Assembly: GCA_964443525.1 (NCBI GenBank)
Contig: CAYUCY010000027.1
Coordinates: 1 to 19,824, forward strand
DNA: 19,824 nt
Source of the DNA: CAYUCY01 sp964443525
GTDB lineage: Bacteria > Pseudomonadota > Alphaproteobacteria > Caedimonadales > Caedimonadaceae
Reading direction: 5' to 3'
Shown: positions 12,273 through 19,824 of the stretch, one piece after another
Numbering within the stretch: the first letter of the stretch is position 1
Layout of the letters: every line of letters starts with the position of its first letter
The notes under the pieces: generated by a model
What the model saw: the letters and a program-made list of their open reading frames with translations, nothing else
What the model was told of the DNA's origin: nothing
The model's database searches: none
Made by a program: the position numbers and the translations under genes

Positions 12273-13286
12273 TTGCCGGTGACGTTTCAATCCATTATTG
12301 AGGCCTCTCATCGGATTTCCTGTTGTATCCGAAGAACACCGATTCTTTACGGGAGGTCCTTTAAACAGCATTTGCCACAAGCCTGCGACCTTTATTTAAA
12401 ACTTGATACGCTTCAGGTCACGGGGTCCTTTAAAGCAAGGGGTGCTTGTAATAAGCTGATTTCTCTTCATCCGAGAGAAATTGAACGTGGGATTATCGCA
12501 GCCTCAGGCGGTAACCACGGGCGAGCCGTTGCTTATGCAGGCTGGCTTCGAAAAGTCCCGACGGTGATCCTGCTCCCATCTCAAATTCCGGAAGATAAGA
12601 TTGCGAAAATTCGTGCTTGGGGAGCTCAAGTTGTTGTTGCGGGCGAGGATCTGGATGCTTCTATTGCTCTTGCCCATGATATTGAGCGCCTGAACAGATT
12701 AGCTTACATCCATCCCTTTGCCGATGAAGAAGTGATTGCGGGACAAGGGACGCTTGCCTTGGAAATTTTTGAGGACATGAAGGAAGTCGATGTCGTTATC
12801 GCGGCCATGGGTGGCGGCGGTCTCATTTCAGGGGTGGGGATTGCAGCAAAATCCTTAAATCCGAAGGTACGGGTGATTGGGGTCGAAGCACTCGGGTGCG
12901 CGAAATTCATCAAAAGTCTTCGAGAGGGGAATCTTTATACGGCCGAAAAAGTGGAAACAAATGTGGGCCCCTTGGCCGTAAAAACATCCCATGAGCTTAA
13001 TTTCGACATTATTAAAAGAGTTGTCGATGAAGTTCATGCCGTCACTGACGAAGAGATGCTAGAGGCCTCCACATGGCTTTGGCAGGAAATGTCTATAACA
13101 GCCGAGCTAAGCGGAGCAGCCGCCATGGCGGGGCTTTATACGGGCAAGATCAAAGTTAAGCCCCAAGATCGGGTTTGCGTTCTTGTTTGCGGGGCAGGCC
13201 TTGAAGGGACAGTTGCTCCCGCCCAAGAATACCATCGCTTTCCACCCCTAACTCTTAAAGGAATCAAGGAATATGTCAGCTTTTAA
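12273..13286 (+). CDS. Threonine dehydratase-like PLP enzyme (no ACT domain)
   Basis: This fold-type II PLP enzyme most likely deaminates L-threonine or L-serine to the 2-oxoacid and ammonia. TGSFKARGA carries the PLP lysine, Lys54 from this start. ASGGNHGRAVAYAG is the Asn loop and AMGGGGLISG the glycine loop that holds the PLP phosphate. VCGAGLEG near the end is also conserved. With about 337 residues it has no C-terminal ACT regulatory domain, so it resembles catabolic threonine dehydratase (TdcB-type) or serine racemase. I chose TTG 12273, ten bases after AGAAGGG. GTG 12279 or TTG 12249, which overlaps the upstream stop, are alternatives. It overlaps the next gene by 14 bases. Confidence 0.85.
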   Translation: MPVTFQSIIEASHRISCCIRRTPILYGRSFKQHLPQACDLYLKLDTLQVTGSFKARGACNKLISLHPREIERGIIAASGGNHGRAVAYAGWLRKVPTVILLPSQIPEDKIAKIRAWGAQVVVAGEDLDASIALAHDIERLNRLAYIHPFADEEVIAGQGTLALEIFEDMKEVDVVIAAMGGGGLISGVGIAAKSLNPKVRVIGVEALGCAKFIKSLREGNLYTAEKVETNVGPLAVKTSHELNFDIIKRVVDEVHAVTDEEMLEASTWLWQEMSITAELSGAAAMAGLYTGKIKVKPQDRVCVLVCGAGLEGTVAPAQEYHRFPPLTLKGIKEYVSF

Positions 13287-13725
13287 AATAGCCGTTACAT
13301 CAGATGAGCTTTACCCTATTCACGAGACTTTGCTTGCGCTTTTAAAGGAGAGAGGACTGGAAGTTTACCTCTTCGGAGCTCTTCGATCGGGGAAAGAAGA
13401 ATCGTGGGTCGACTCGGCCACGGATGCAGCACGGGCTGTTCAAGAAGGAACATGCGCTGAGGGAATCTTTTGCTGTTGGACTGGGACGGGAATATCGATC
13501 GCAGCCAATAAAGTGAAAGGGGTTCGTGCGGCCCTTTGTACCGATGCGGAGACTGCGGCAGGCGCTCGCCTTTGGAATCACGCGAATGTCTTATGTCTTT
13601 CAAACCGTCTTTTAACGGAGGATGGATTAAGACACATTTTGGAGGCGTGGTTTAACCCTGTCGACCTCACCGCAGGAAAAGCCGAGGTCCGGAAGCTGAA
13701 TGCTTTGGAAGTCTCAGCGCATTAA
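13273..13725 (+). CDS. RpiB/LacA/LacB-family sugar-phosphate isomerase-like protein, atypical
   Basis: This 150-residue protein has the RpiB fold and its best-known block: FCCWTGTGISIAANKVKGVR (residues 66-85), with Cys68 at the position of the catalytic Cys, and DAETAAGARLWNHANVLCLS. It differs from canonical ribose-5-phosphate isomerase B. The N-terminal SDHAG motif is SDELY (the His is replaced by Glu12), and the His in the R-x-H-N motif is Trp101. A subgroup with the CWTGTG and WN.ANVL pattern is widespread, but its substrate is unclear to me, so no symbol is given. ATG 13273 has AAGGA in front and lies inside the end of the PLP-enzyme gene, so the two are translationally coupled. Confidence 0.82.
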   Translation: MSAFKIAVTSDELYPIHETLLALLKERGLEVYLFGALRSGKEESWVDSATDAARAVQEGTCAEGIFCCWTGTGISIAANKVKGVRAALCTDAETAAGARLWNHANVLCLSNRLLTEDGLRHILEAWFNPVDLTAGKAEVRKLNALEVSAH

Positions 13726-13733
13726 ATGACTTT

Positions 13734-14402
13734 CTAAAAATCCAGGTCGGGGTAGTGGCTGGCCATGTTGATGCCGGGCATGCGGTCTTGGAGGAGGGAC
13801 CGGAAGCCGGGGCGTGATTTCAGCCTCGCGTACCAGGATTTAACCTCCGGGTACGTGTCCCAGGCGATATGCCCGATGTAATCCAACACAGAGAGGTGTG
13901 CAGCTCCTGTCAGGTCTGCAAGACTTAAGTGATCCCCTGAAAGCCAGTTGCGACGCTCAACAAGCCAGGCAATGTAATCCATGTGCTCATCAAGAGCCGC
14001 TTTGCCTGCCCTGAGCACGGTTGAGTCGGGTCCTCCTTGACCGAAAAGACGCTTTAAGGCCTTTTCATGAACGATGGGTTTCGTAACTTCACGATTAAAC
14101 TTATCCTCGAACCAAGCGACCAGGCGTCTTGTTTCAGCCCGTTCGAATGGGTCTCTTCCGATCAAGGAATCTCCGGAATAGGCTTCGTCCAAATATTCTG
14201 AGATGGCATAGCTGTCAATAATAACTTTTTCATTAAGATCGATCAGTACGGGTACAGTTCCCGCCGGATTGATTTCGAGGAAGTCCTCGTTTTTTTTCCA
14301 GACAGGCTCAAAGATTAAAGTATGATCCAGTTTTTTTTCAGCCAAAGCAAGTCGAATCTTTCGACAAAAAGGGCAAAGGGGAACGTGGTATAGACTACGC
14401 AT
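13734..14402 (-). CDS. fzlA: FzlA-like FtsZ-associated GST-family protein
   Basis: This 222-residue protein is a glutathione S-transferase-fold protein. It has a thioredoxin-like N-terminal domain (LYHVPLCPFCRKIRLALAE, NPAGTVPVLID) and an all-helical C-terminal domain (LSGDHLSLADL). The combination of DSYAISEYLDEA, FNREVTKPIVHEKALKR and above all the C-terminal HYPDLDF matches FzlA of Alphaproteobacteria. In Caulobacter FzlA binds FtsZ, bends and bundles its filaments and is needed for constriction. The N-terminus has a CPFC (Cys10, Cys13) pair, which in a GST fold could suggest redox activity. The gene is monocistronic and convergent with the isomerase gene, 8 bases apart. A catalytic GST is the alternative reading. 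Confidence 0.8.
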   Translation of the reverse strand: MRSLYHVPLCPFCRKIRLALAEKKLDHTLIFEPVWKKNEDFLEINPAGTVPVLIDLNEKVIIDSYAISEYLDEAYSGDSLIGRDPFERAETRRLVAWFEDKFNREVTKPIVHEKALKRLFGQGGPDSTVLRAGKAALDEHMDYIAWLVERRNWLSGDHLSLADLTGAAHLSVLDYIGHIAWDTYPEVKSWYARLKSRPGFRSLLQDRMPGINMASHYPDLDF

Positions 14403-14409
14403 AATTTTT

Positions 14410-14438
14410 TTGACTTCTTAAAGCTCTTCCAGTATCGC
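14410..14438 (+). promoter_or_regulatory. Candidate promoter of uppP
   Basis: TTGACT (14410-14415) and TATCGC (14433-14438) are separated by 17 bases in the gap between divergent fzlA and uppP, about 70 bases before the uppP start. The -35 is good and the -10 weak. Assigned by eye. Confidence 0.38.
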
Positions 14439-14505
14439 TAGAGTAATTTACGGCCGAAGGCTAATCTTCAAGGCACAAAATTAACTCTAACATAAGGTGT
14501 GACCG

Positions 14506-15354
14506 TTGTCCCTATATCAAATTTTTATTTTGTCCTTAATCCAAGGTATCACTGAGTTTCTCCCTATTAGTTCTTCGGGGCATCTTATTTTGCTGCCGCT
14601 TGTTACGGGTTGGCAGGATCAAGGACTTGCCATGGATGTCGCTGTGCACGTCGGCACCTTGGGAGCAGTTCTTATTTATTTTTGGCGGGATGTTCTTCAG
14701 ATGCTGAGAGGCTTTTTTGCGCTTATTCGAGGCAAAGTCGACCACGGCGGACGGATGGCGCTTCAGTTGGCTCTGGCGACGGTTCCAGCTGTATTATTCG
14801 GTGTTTACTTAAGTTCTTTAGGCATGGATCGCTTTCGCACCTTTACCGTCATCGGGTGGACAAGCATTATCTACGGCCTTCTTCTTTTAGCCATTGATCG
14901 GGTAACAAGCCAAGAGCGCTCCGTCAAAGATGTGACCTACCTGAAAGCTTTGTGGATTGGTGTTGCGCAAGCTCTTGCCTTGATTCCCGGGACGAGCAGG
15001 TCCGGCGCCTGTATGACAATGGGCCGTCTTTTCGGGCTGAAGCGTCCCGATGCGGCTCGATTTGCCTTTCTTTTGGCCATTCCTGCTATTATCGCTGCGG
15101 CCAGTCATACAGCCTACAAAATGCTGAAAAACGGAACGTTCGTTGCACAGGGCGAACTTTTATGGGGGATCGGCTTCTCTTTCTTAGCGGGACTGCTTGC
15201 CATCAATTTTATGATGAAGTGGTTGAAGTCTTCCGATTTCAAACCGTTTGTGATTTATCGGCTTTGTCTGGGGGCAATCTTGCTTGCTTGGGCCTACCAA
15301 GGTGATCTCTTAACATCCAAGCTTCATCAAGTTGTGACTTGGTTTTCCCGTTAG
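14506..15354 (+). CDS. uppP: Undecaprenyl-diphosphatase UppP (BacA)
   Basis: UppP removes a phosphate from undecaprenyl diphosphate to regenerate the lipid carrier for peptidoglycan and other envelope polymers; overproduction gives bacitracin resistance. The 282-residue protein is strongly hydrophobic, with several membrane helices and the two family signatures: ITEFLPISSSGHL near residues 15-27, with catalytic Glu17 and His26, and PGTSRSGA with the essential Arg. It starts at TTG 14506 behind AAGGTG; the frame is closed just upstream by TGA. It is divergent from fzlA and almost touches the convergent NDUFA9-like gene (3 bases between the stops). Length is normal. Confidence 0.95.
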   Translation: MSLYQIFILSLIQGITEFLPISSSGHLILLPLVTGWQDQGLAMDVAVHVGTLGAVLIYFWRDVLQMLRGFFALIRGKVDHGGRMALQLALATVPAVLFGVYLSSLGMDRFRTFTVIGWTSIIYGLLLLAIDRVTSQERSVKDVTYLKALWIGVAQALALIPGTSRSGACMTMGRLFGLKRPDAARFAFLLAIPAIIAAASHTAYKMLKNGTFVAQGELLWGIGFSFLAGLLAINFMMKWLKSSDFKPFVIYRLCLGAILLAWAYQGDLLTSKLHQVVTWFSR

Positions 15355-15357
15355 TTT

Positions 15358-16284
15358 TTAAAAATGAGGCTGAAATCGCTCCAGATAACCGGGAGCGATC
15401 GCCCGAATGGGGGTCGGCACCAACCCTAGTTCTTTGAATCCTTTTGAGTGCTTGTCCTTGATATTATCTTTCTCCAGCAAAAACACTTGATCTCGGGTGA
15501 GGGGGGGCGTCGGTAGCCATTCAAGCAGACAGCCGATAAGTTTGCCGAGGGAATAGGGGAGATGAAGCAGAAACTTCTTTCTCTTCGTATATTCTTGAAC
15601 AACTTCCATAATTTCATCAAAGGTAAACGTGTCCGGCCCCGTCAATTCATAAGTGGTGCCAAGCGATCTAGAATCTTCAAGCGCTGCGAGGAACGCATCA
15701 GCCACATCCCCGACGTAAACGGGCTGAAATTTCGTCTCCCCCTTTCCAAAAGACGGGAGAACGGGAGAAAGAAGAGCCATCGTTGCAAAACGATTCAGGA
15801 AGGCATCATCAGGACCGAAAATCACGCTGGGCCTGAAAAGAGTCACGGTCGGAAATGCTTTTAGAACAGCTTGCTCTCCCTTTGCTTTTGTTTGAGCATA
15901 TTTTGAAGCGGATTTAAGGTCCGCCCCCAAGGCAGACATATGCAGGAGACGCTTGACACCTGCTTTCTTTGCAGCCTTTGCAATGTTTTGAGCAGCCTCT
16001 ACATGTACTGCTTCAAAGGTCCACCGCCTCTTTTCATAGAGAATTCCGATGAGGTTAATAACAATGTCAGCGCCCTCACACAAGTTTTCAACCTCTTTTA
16101 AGTTGAGGACATTAACCTTTAACGGTGTGATTTGCCCCACATCTCCCATCGGCTTTAAAAAAAGGGCTTTTTCGGGATGTCGGACACCGACCCGGATGAC
16201 AGCACCGAGGGCTGCAAGTTTTTGGACCAGCGTCCGGCCCACAAAACCGGAGCCCCCGAAGATTGTGACTCGTTTCCCTTGCAT
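15358..16284 (-). CDS. Complex I NDUFA9-like NAD(P)-dependent epimerase-fold protein
   Basis: This is an atypical short-chain dehydrogenase/epimerase-fold protein of the NDUFA9 group, a nucleotide-binding accessory subunit or assembly protein of NADH:ubiquinone oxidoreductase in Alphaproteobacteria and mitochondria. From ATG 16284 it has 308 residues and opens with VTIFGGSGFVGRTLV, the Rossmann GxxGxxG motif. INLIGILYE, RLLHMSALGA and YAQTKAKGE (the Tyr-x3-Lys pair is kept) follow, then FRPSVIFGP and the substrate-side half ending RFQPHF. The frame stays open upstream to a GTG at 16359, but that lacks a ribosome binding site and would overlap the previous gene. The preceding gene on the same strand encodes an NDUFAF5-like protein, which supports the complex I reading. 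Confidence 0.84.
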   Translation of the reverse strand: MQGKRVTIFGGSGFVGRTLVQKLAALGAVIRVGVRHPEKALFLKPMGDVGQITPLKVNVLNLKEVENLCEGADIVINLIGILYEKRRWTFEAVHVEAAQNIAKAAKKAGVKRLLHMSALGADLKSASKYAQTKAKGEQAVLKAFPTVTLFRPSVIFGPDDAFLNRFATMALLSPVLPSFGKGETKFQPVYVGDVADAFLAALEDSRSLGTTYELTGPDTFTFDEIMEVVQEYTKRKKFLLHLPYSLGKLIGCLLEWLPTPPLTRDQVFLLEKDNIKDKHSKGFKELGLVPTPIRAIAPGYLERFQPHF

Positions 16285-16346
16285 AAGGACTATCTCTCGT
16301 TTTTCATCTATCCTAACATGAATCACCGTTTCTCTTGAGGAGAAAA

Positions 16347-17072
16347 TTAATTTCTCCACCCGGTGAGAGTAATAAGCTCAAGTGTGACCGTGAGGCGGCC
16401 GTCTCCCGCCCTATGCTTGGTTTTATAAAGAGCTTCCGTTAACGTCAGGAGATGAGACGTGAGAGGCGGTGGGGAAGTAAAAAAAGAATCGTTTTGTCCT
16501 ACAGCCTTAATTTCTCGGAGAAGAGAAGAAAGGTTTTCGTAATAGAGTTCCATACACTCGCGATCTGCGACCGGAAGGTGAAAGCCGAGGTTCTGCAAAA
16601 GTCTTGAGGCTTCATCAAGAGGTATCATGGGACTCACCCTTAAGGAGGCTCCTCTGAAAAGGGTAATTTCTGCTTCTAAAAAACAATCTCTTAATTCTTT
16701 CAGGGTTTCGCCGCCGAAGAAGGTGCAGATCATCAGACCATCCTGAGCGAGGGCATCTCTATAAGCTTTGAGCTTTCCAGGGACGTCTTGTGTATGATGA
16801 AGAGTAAGTCCGTCTAGAATCAAGTCGAACGGACCTTTAATAAGGTCGCGGGAAATGCGGGCTTTCGGATAGCGCTGCTTCAAGGGAATAAGAGAAGCCT
16901 CCAAGAAGCCTGAGACGAAAAGAGAAGAGAACCCCTTTTTAATGAAATCAAGACGAGGAAGGAGGCGATCAAGCACTTCTTTTTCAAGGAAAAGACGTTC
17001 CTTACTGTAGGCGGATCGCTCAAGATTTCTTTCTCTTTTTTCGTCGGAAAAAAGGGGACTGCTAGCTGCCAT
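16347..17072 (-). CDS. NDUFAF5-like SAM-methyltransferase-fold protein
   Basis: This 241-residue protein matches the alphaproteobacterial/mitochondrial NDUFAF5 group in several places: FDLILDGLTLHHTQDVPGKL, the diagnostic CTFFGGETLKELRD, and LRVSPMIPLDEASRLLQNLGF. Human NDUFAF5 hydroxylates an Arg of complex I subunit NDUFS7 during assembly; related bacterial proteins are often annotated as methyltransferases or BioC-like. The first SAM-binding glycine motif (LDLGxGxG in relatives) is degenerate here, reading SSLFVSGFLEAS near residues 49-60. SAM binding may therefore be altered or lost. It starts 11 bases inside the end of the RND pump gene (translational coupling) and precedes the NDUFA9-like gene. 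The substrate is inferred from homology only. Confidence 0.75.
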   Translation of the reverse strand: MAASSPLFSDEKRERNLERSAYSKERLFLEKEVLDRLLPRLDFIKKGFSSLFVSGFLEASLIPLKQRYPKARISRDLIKGPFDLILDGLTLHHTQDVPGKLKAYRDALAQDGLMICTFFGGETLKELRDCFLEAEITLFRGASLRVSPMIPLDEASRLLQNLGFHLPVADRECMELYYENLSSLLREIKAVGQNDSFFTSPPPLTSHLLTLTEALYKTKHRAGDGRLTVTLELITLTGWRN

Positions 17073-19824
17073 TCTCGCTAAATCCGTGGAGATCCTTCGC
17101 TGCCTTCTTACTGCTTAGGAAAGTGTAGACGGCAGGAACGACGAAAAGGGTAAATAAGGTTCCGACAGTAAGCCCGCCTACGATCACCATACCGATGGGG
17201 GCACGGCTTTCAGCGCCGGCGCCTGCGGCAAGAGCGAGAGGGAGCGCTCCCAAGACCATCGCAAAAGTCGTCATAAGGATAGGGCGTAGACGAAGTCGGG
17301 AAGCTTCAATCACAGCTTCCATCTTAGAAAGGCCGTCCGCTTTAAGCTTATTAGCAAAGTCTACGATCAAAATACCGTGTTTGGTGATCAGACCGATCAG
17401 GGTTACAAATCCGATTTGGGAATAGATGTTAACTGTCTGGCCTGTCAGCTTGAGTAAGAAGACGGCTCCCGCCAAGGATAAAGGAACACTGAAGAGAATA
17501 ATCAGCGGATCGATAAAGCTTTCATATTGAGCGGAGAGAACCAGGTAAATAAAGGCAAGCGCCAGGACAAAGATGAGCAGAATACTTTGTTGCTCATTTA
17601 AAAAGCGCCGGGATTCTCCGTCAAAGGTGATGCTGACCCCGTCTGGGACCTCCATTTGTTTGACTGCTTCAAGAACTTCGCCGAGGCCGAATTTTTCCGT
17701 CGGCGATCCGATGAAGTGGGCTGAGATTTGCCCTTCAAACCGTTCGATAGAGTTCGGAGAAACTTTTCGGTCAATGGAGACCAATTCCGAGATGGGAGAC
17801 ATGACTTCTTGAGTCCCTCTTTCCGTTTGTATTTGCCCCTTGACTTGAACTTTCAGAATATCCTCGGGACGTTGGCGATGAGGCTCGTCAAGTTGCAAGA
17901 CCACGTCTCGCTTTTTATTTTCCCAGATAAACTTGGTAGGAGATCTCGTCCCTAAAAGGTAGTCGATCGTTTGAGAGATTTTAGTCGGGTTTACGTTAAG
18001 TTGTGCCGCTTTTTCACGATCGACGGTAACGACATATTCATAGCCTGTTTGAGTGATAAATGTTCGTAGATCTTTAATAGCTCTTTGCCCTCCGATCATC
18101 AAATTTGCCATTCGATTTCGGAAGTCTTCCTTGATCGGCTCCAATTCTTTTTCGGAGAGTCTGGATTTTAAGCGGACCGAGAGGGGCGTATCGGAGGCAC
18201 CAGAGAGGATTTTGGAGGAGTAGGCATAGGCAGATGCTGTTGAGACGCCGGGGGTTTCGTGAATATCATCTTTGACTTCAGCCACGATCTTTTGAACGGA
18301 TCTTTTGCGTTTTTCCCAAGGCACAAGGTTTGCAATAATAGTTGATCGATTCCCTTTATGGACTTCAGCAAGCACGCTTTCCACCTCGGGAATCTTCTTT
18401 AAAATATTTTCAATGTCGCGGATATAGCGGTCAAGAAACTCAAGGGTGGTGTTAGGGTAAGGCATTACGGAGACGCGGATGGTTCCCTGATCCTCTTCAG
18501 GAGCAAGTTCCGTTCTCATGTTTTTAAAGACCCAGTAGGCGCTTCCCGAAACAAGAAGGCCGAGGATCAGCACAAGAATCCGACCTTTGAGAGCACCGCG
18601 CAAAACCTTCGTATAAAAGGCTTCAAGCCAGTCAAGGGCTCGTCCGATCATATCGGAGACGAGAATGCTCCATGCTTGAACCTTATTAAAAAACGGTAAT
18701 TTATGTTTTTTATGAGGTTCATGTCCCTTCAACATGCGACTGCACATCATAGGAGAGAGTGTTAAGGCTGCAAATCCTGAAATAATCACAGCGCCTGCAA
18801 GGGTCATGGCAAATTCGGTAAAGGTGCGCCCGACCTGACCCGGCGTCAGAGACAAAGGCATGAAGACCGCAGCAAGCGTTAAAGTCATGGCGATGACAGC
18901 AAACCCAATTTCTTTCATCCCTTTAAATGCTGCCGCCATAGGCTTCATACCTTCTTCGATGTGTCGGTAAATGTTCTCTAAAACCACAATCGCATCGTCC
19001 ACCACGAGACCGATCGCAAGAACAAGAGCTAATAAAGTCAAAATATTAACTGAGTAACCGAGGGCAAACATGATCCCGAAAGCACCGATCAATGAAATCG
19101 GAATTGTTACGAGTGGGATAGTCACAGCCCTGAAAGACCTGAGGAAGATTAAAATAATAAGGAAGACTAAGAGGGTTGCTTCAATGAGTGTTCGATAGAC
19201 TTGCTCTAAAGATCTTTCGATAAAGAAGGTGTTGTCCGTGCCGATTTCGATTTTCATTCCCTTGGCAAGCTGGCGTTCAAAATCAGGGAGGCGTTTTCGG
19301 AGTTCGCGGGTAATATCAAGAGGGTTTGAGGTGGCTTGCTTGTGAATACCGATCGAGACGCAAGGCTGATCTTTATAGCGAACACGAGTCAGTTTGTTAA
19401 CCGCATCCAGTTTTGCATAACCGACGTCGGAAAGACGGACGATCGATTCTCCTTTTTGGGAGATAATCAGATCATCGAATTGTCGTTCGTTTCGAAGAGG
19501 CGTTCGAGTTGTGATCGTGAATTCTTCCGCTGTGGTGCTGATTGAGCCCAACGGTTTTTCGACGTTTTGATTGGACAGAGCGTCTGCCACATCATCCGGG
19601 GTTAGATGATACCCCGCAAGTTTGATGGGGTCCAGATTGATATACATTTTATAGTCGCCGCCGCCGAAGACATCTACGAAAGCAACGCCCGGCAAGACCT
19701 GAAGCTGACTTTCAATTGTTTGTTTGACGAAGTCGGCAATCTGGTTGGTGTCGTGGCGATCGCTATAAACGATTACATATACTACGGGTTCGCTGTCCGC
19801 ATCTGCTTTTCGGATGACATAATC
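17062..19824 (-). CDS. RND efflux permease, HAE1/AcrB family, 5' partial
   Basis: This is the inner-membrane proton/drug antiporter of a tripartite efflux pump. About 920 C-terminal residues are visible; the frame is open through the window edge at 19824, so the start lies beyond. It has periplasmic porter domains and two membrane halves. The first half contains GLVVDDAIVVLENI, with the proton-relay Asp pair encoded at 18994-18999. The second half contains LITKHGILIVDFAN, with the relay Lys encoded at 17380-17382. The segment FGGGDYKMYINLDP is typical of the HAE1 subfamily. All key residues are present, so it should be functional. The membrane fusion protein would be expected upstream, outside the window. 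The last 11 bases overlap the NDUFAF5-like gene. Confidence 0.95.
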   Translation of the reverse strand, partial: DYVIRKADADSEPVVYVIVYSDRHDTNQIADFVKQTIESQLQVLPGVAFVDVFGGGDYKMYINLDPIKLAGYHLTPDDVADALSNQNVEKPLGSISTTAEEFTITTRTPLRNERQFDDLIISQKGESIVRLSDVGYAKLDAVNKLTRVRYKDQPCVSIGIHKQATSNPLDITRELRKRLPDFERQLAKGMKIEIGTDNTFFIERSLEQVYRTLIEATLLVFLIILIFLRSFRAVTIPLVTIPISLIGAFGIMFALGYSVNILTLLALVLAIGLVVDDAIVVLENIYRHIEEGMKPMAAAFKGMKEIGFAVIAMTLTLAAVFMPLSLTPGQVGRTFTEFAMTLAGAVIISGFAALTLSPMMCSRMLKGHEPHKKHKLPFFNKVQAWSILVSDMIGRALDWLEAFYTKVLRGALKGRILVLILGLLVSGSAYWVFKNMRTELAPEEDQGTIRVSVMPYPNTTLEFLDRYIRDIENILKKIPEVESVLAEVHKGNRSTIIANLVPWEKRKRSVQKIVAEVKDDIHETPGVSTASAYAYSSKILSGASDTPLSVRLKSRLSEKELEPIKEDFRNRMANLMIGGQRAIKDLRTFITQTGYEYVVTVDREKAAQLNVNPTKISQTIDYLLGTRSPTKFIWENKKRDVVLQLDEPHRQRPEDILKVQVKGQIQTERGTQEVMSPISELVSIDRKVSPNSIERFEGQISAHFIGSPTEKFGLGEVLEAVKQMEVPDGVSITFDGESRRFLNEQQSILLIFVLALAFIYLVLSAQYESFIDPLIILFSVPLSLAGAVFLLKLTGQTVNIYSQIGFVTLIGLITKHGILIVDFANKLKADGLSKMEAVIEASRLRLRPILMTTFAMVLGALPLALAAGAGAESRAPIGMVIVGGLTVGTLFTLFVVPAVYTFLSSKKAAKDLHGFSENGS

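Noticed and set aside
14536..15305. Several open frames of 69-117 codons overlapping uppP in other frames
   Set aside because: uppP is unambiguous by its two signatures. The other frames give Cys/Arg/Ser-rich products without start signals.
16285..16359. 25-codon N-terminal extension of the NDUFA9-like protein from GTG 16359
   Set aside because: It has no ribosome binding site and would place a charged tail before the Rossmann strand, where relatives begin directly. ATG 16284 is preferred, though the GAGA signal before it is also weak.

Overview
The window looks like a piece of an alphaproteobacterial chromosome of moderate to low GC, probably from an intracellular or amoeba-associated lineage such as Holosporales. 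This is inference. It rests on a gene-transfer-agent-type 3TM holin, an FzlA-type GST-like division protein, NDUFA9-like and NDUFAF5-like complex I proteins, several unknown exported proteins, and a secreted protease with a eukaryote-style nuclear localisation signal. I could not check taxonomy.

Layout. 1-1945 (+) is the right end of a phage- or GTA-like cluster: an unknown partial protein, a small protein with a tail-fibre-like motif, a SleB-type wall hydrolase and a 3TM holin. 2009-2832 (+) holds an unknown exported protein and a 50-residue ORF with a very strong ribosome binding site. 3005-5554 (+) is a tight run: ABC permease, ABC ATPase (4-base overlap) and prmC. 5535-7892 (-) encodes a large exported trypsin-like protease. 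8058-9549 is a divergent pair, a RidA-family protein (-) and a long TsaC/Sua5 (+). 9601-11455 (-) holds three small or mid-sized exported proteins of unknown function with hairpins and palindromes between them. 11698-13725 (+) encodes a Tat-exported DUF882/M15 peptidase, a threonine dehydratase-like PLP enzyme and an atypical RpiB-like isomerase. 13734-14402 (-) is fzlA and 14506-15354 (+) is uppP. 15358-19824 (-) runs from a partial RND efflux pump into an NDUFAF5-like methyltransferase-fold protein and an NDUFA9-like epimerase-fold protein.

Working together. Housekeeping themes are translation quality (prmC, tsaC), cell envelope and division (uppP, DUF882 peptidase, fzlA), complex I assembly (NDUFAF5-like plus NDUFA9-like) and drug efflux. 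The most unusual gene is the 785-residue protease. Its predicted mature N-terminus is an exact bipartite nuclear localisation signal, followed by a Ser/Asp/Glu-rich acidic tract, a helical region with four 'IP' repeats of 34-38 residues, and a complete His/Asp/Ser protease domain. It is a good candidate for a host-directed, possibly nucleus-targeted, effector.

Gene-poor stretches over 300 bases. 2582-3004 holds the 50-residue ORF, a candidate promoter with an overlapping hairpin, and a weak terminator. 10225-10659 holds a candidate promoter, a doubtful 29-residue ORF, two palindromes and a strong terminator. No tRNA, rRNA, CRISPR array or insertion sequence was seen.
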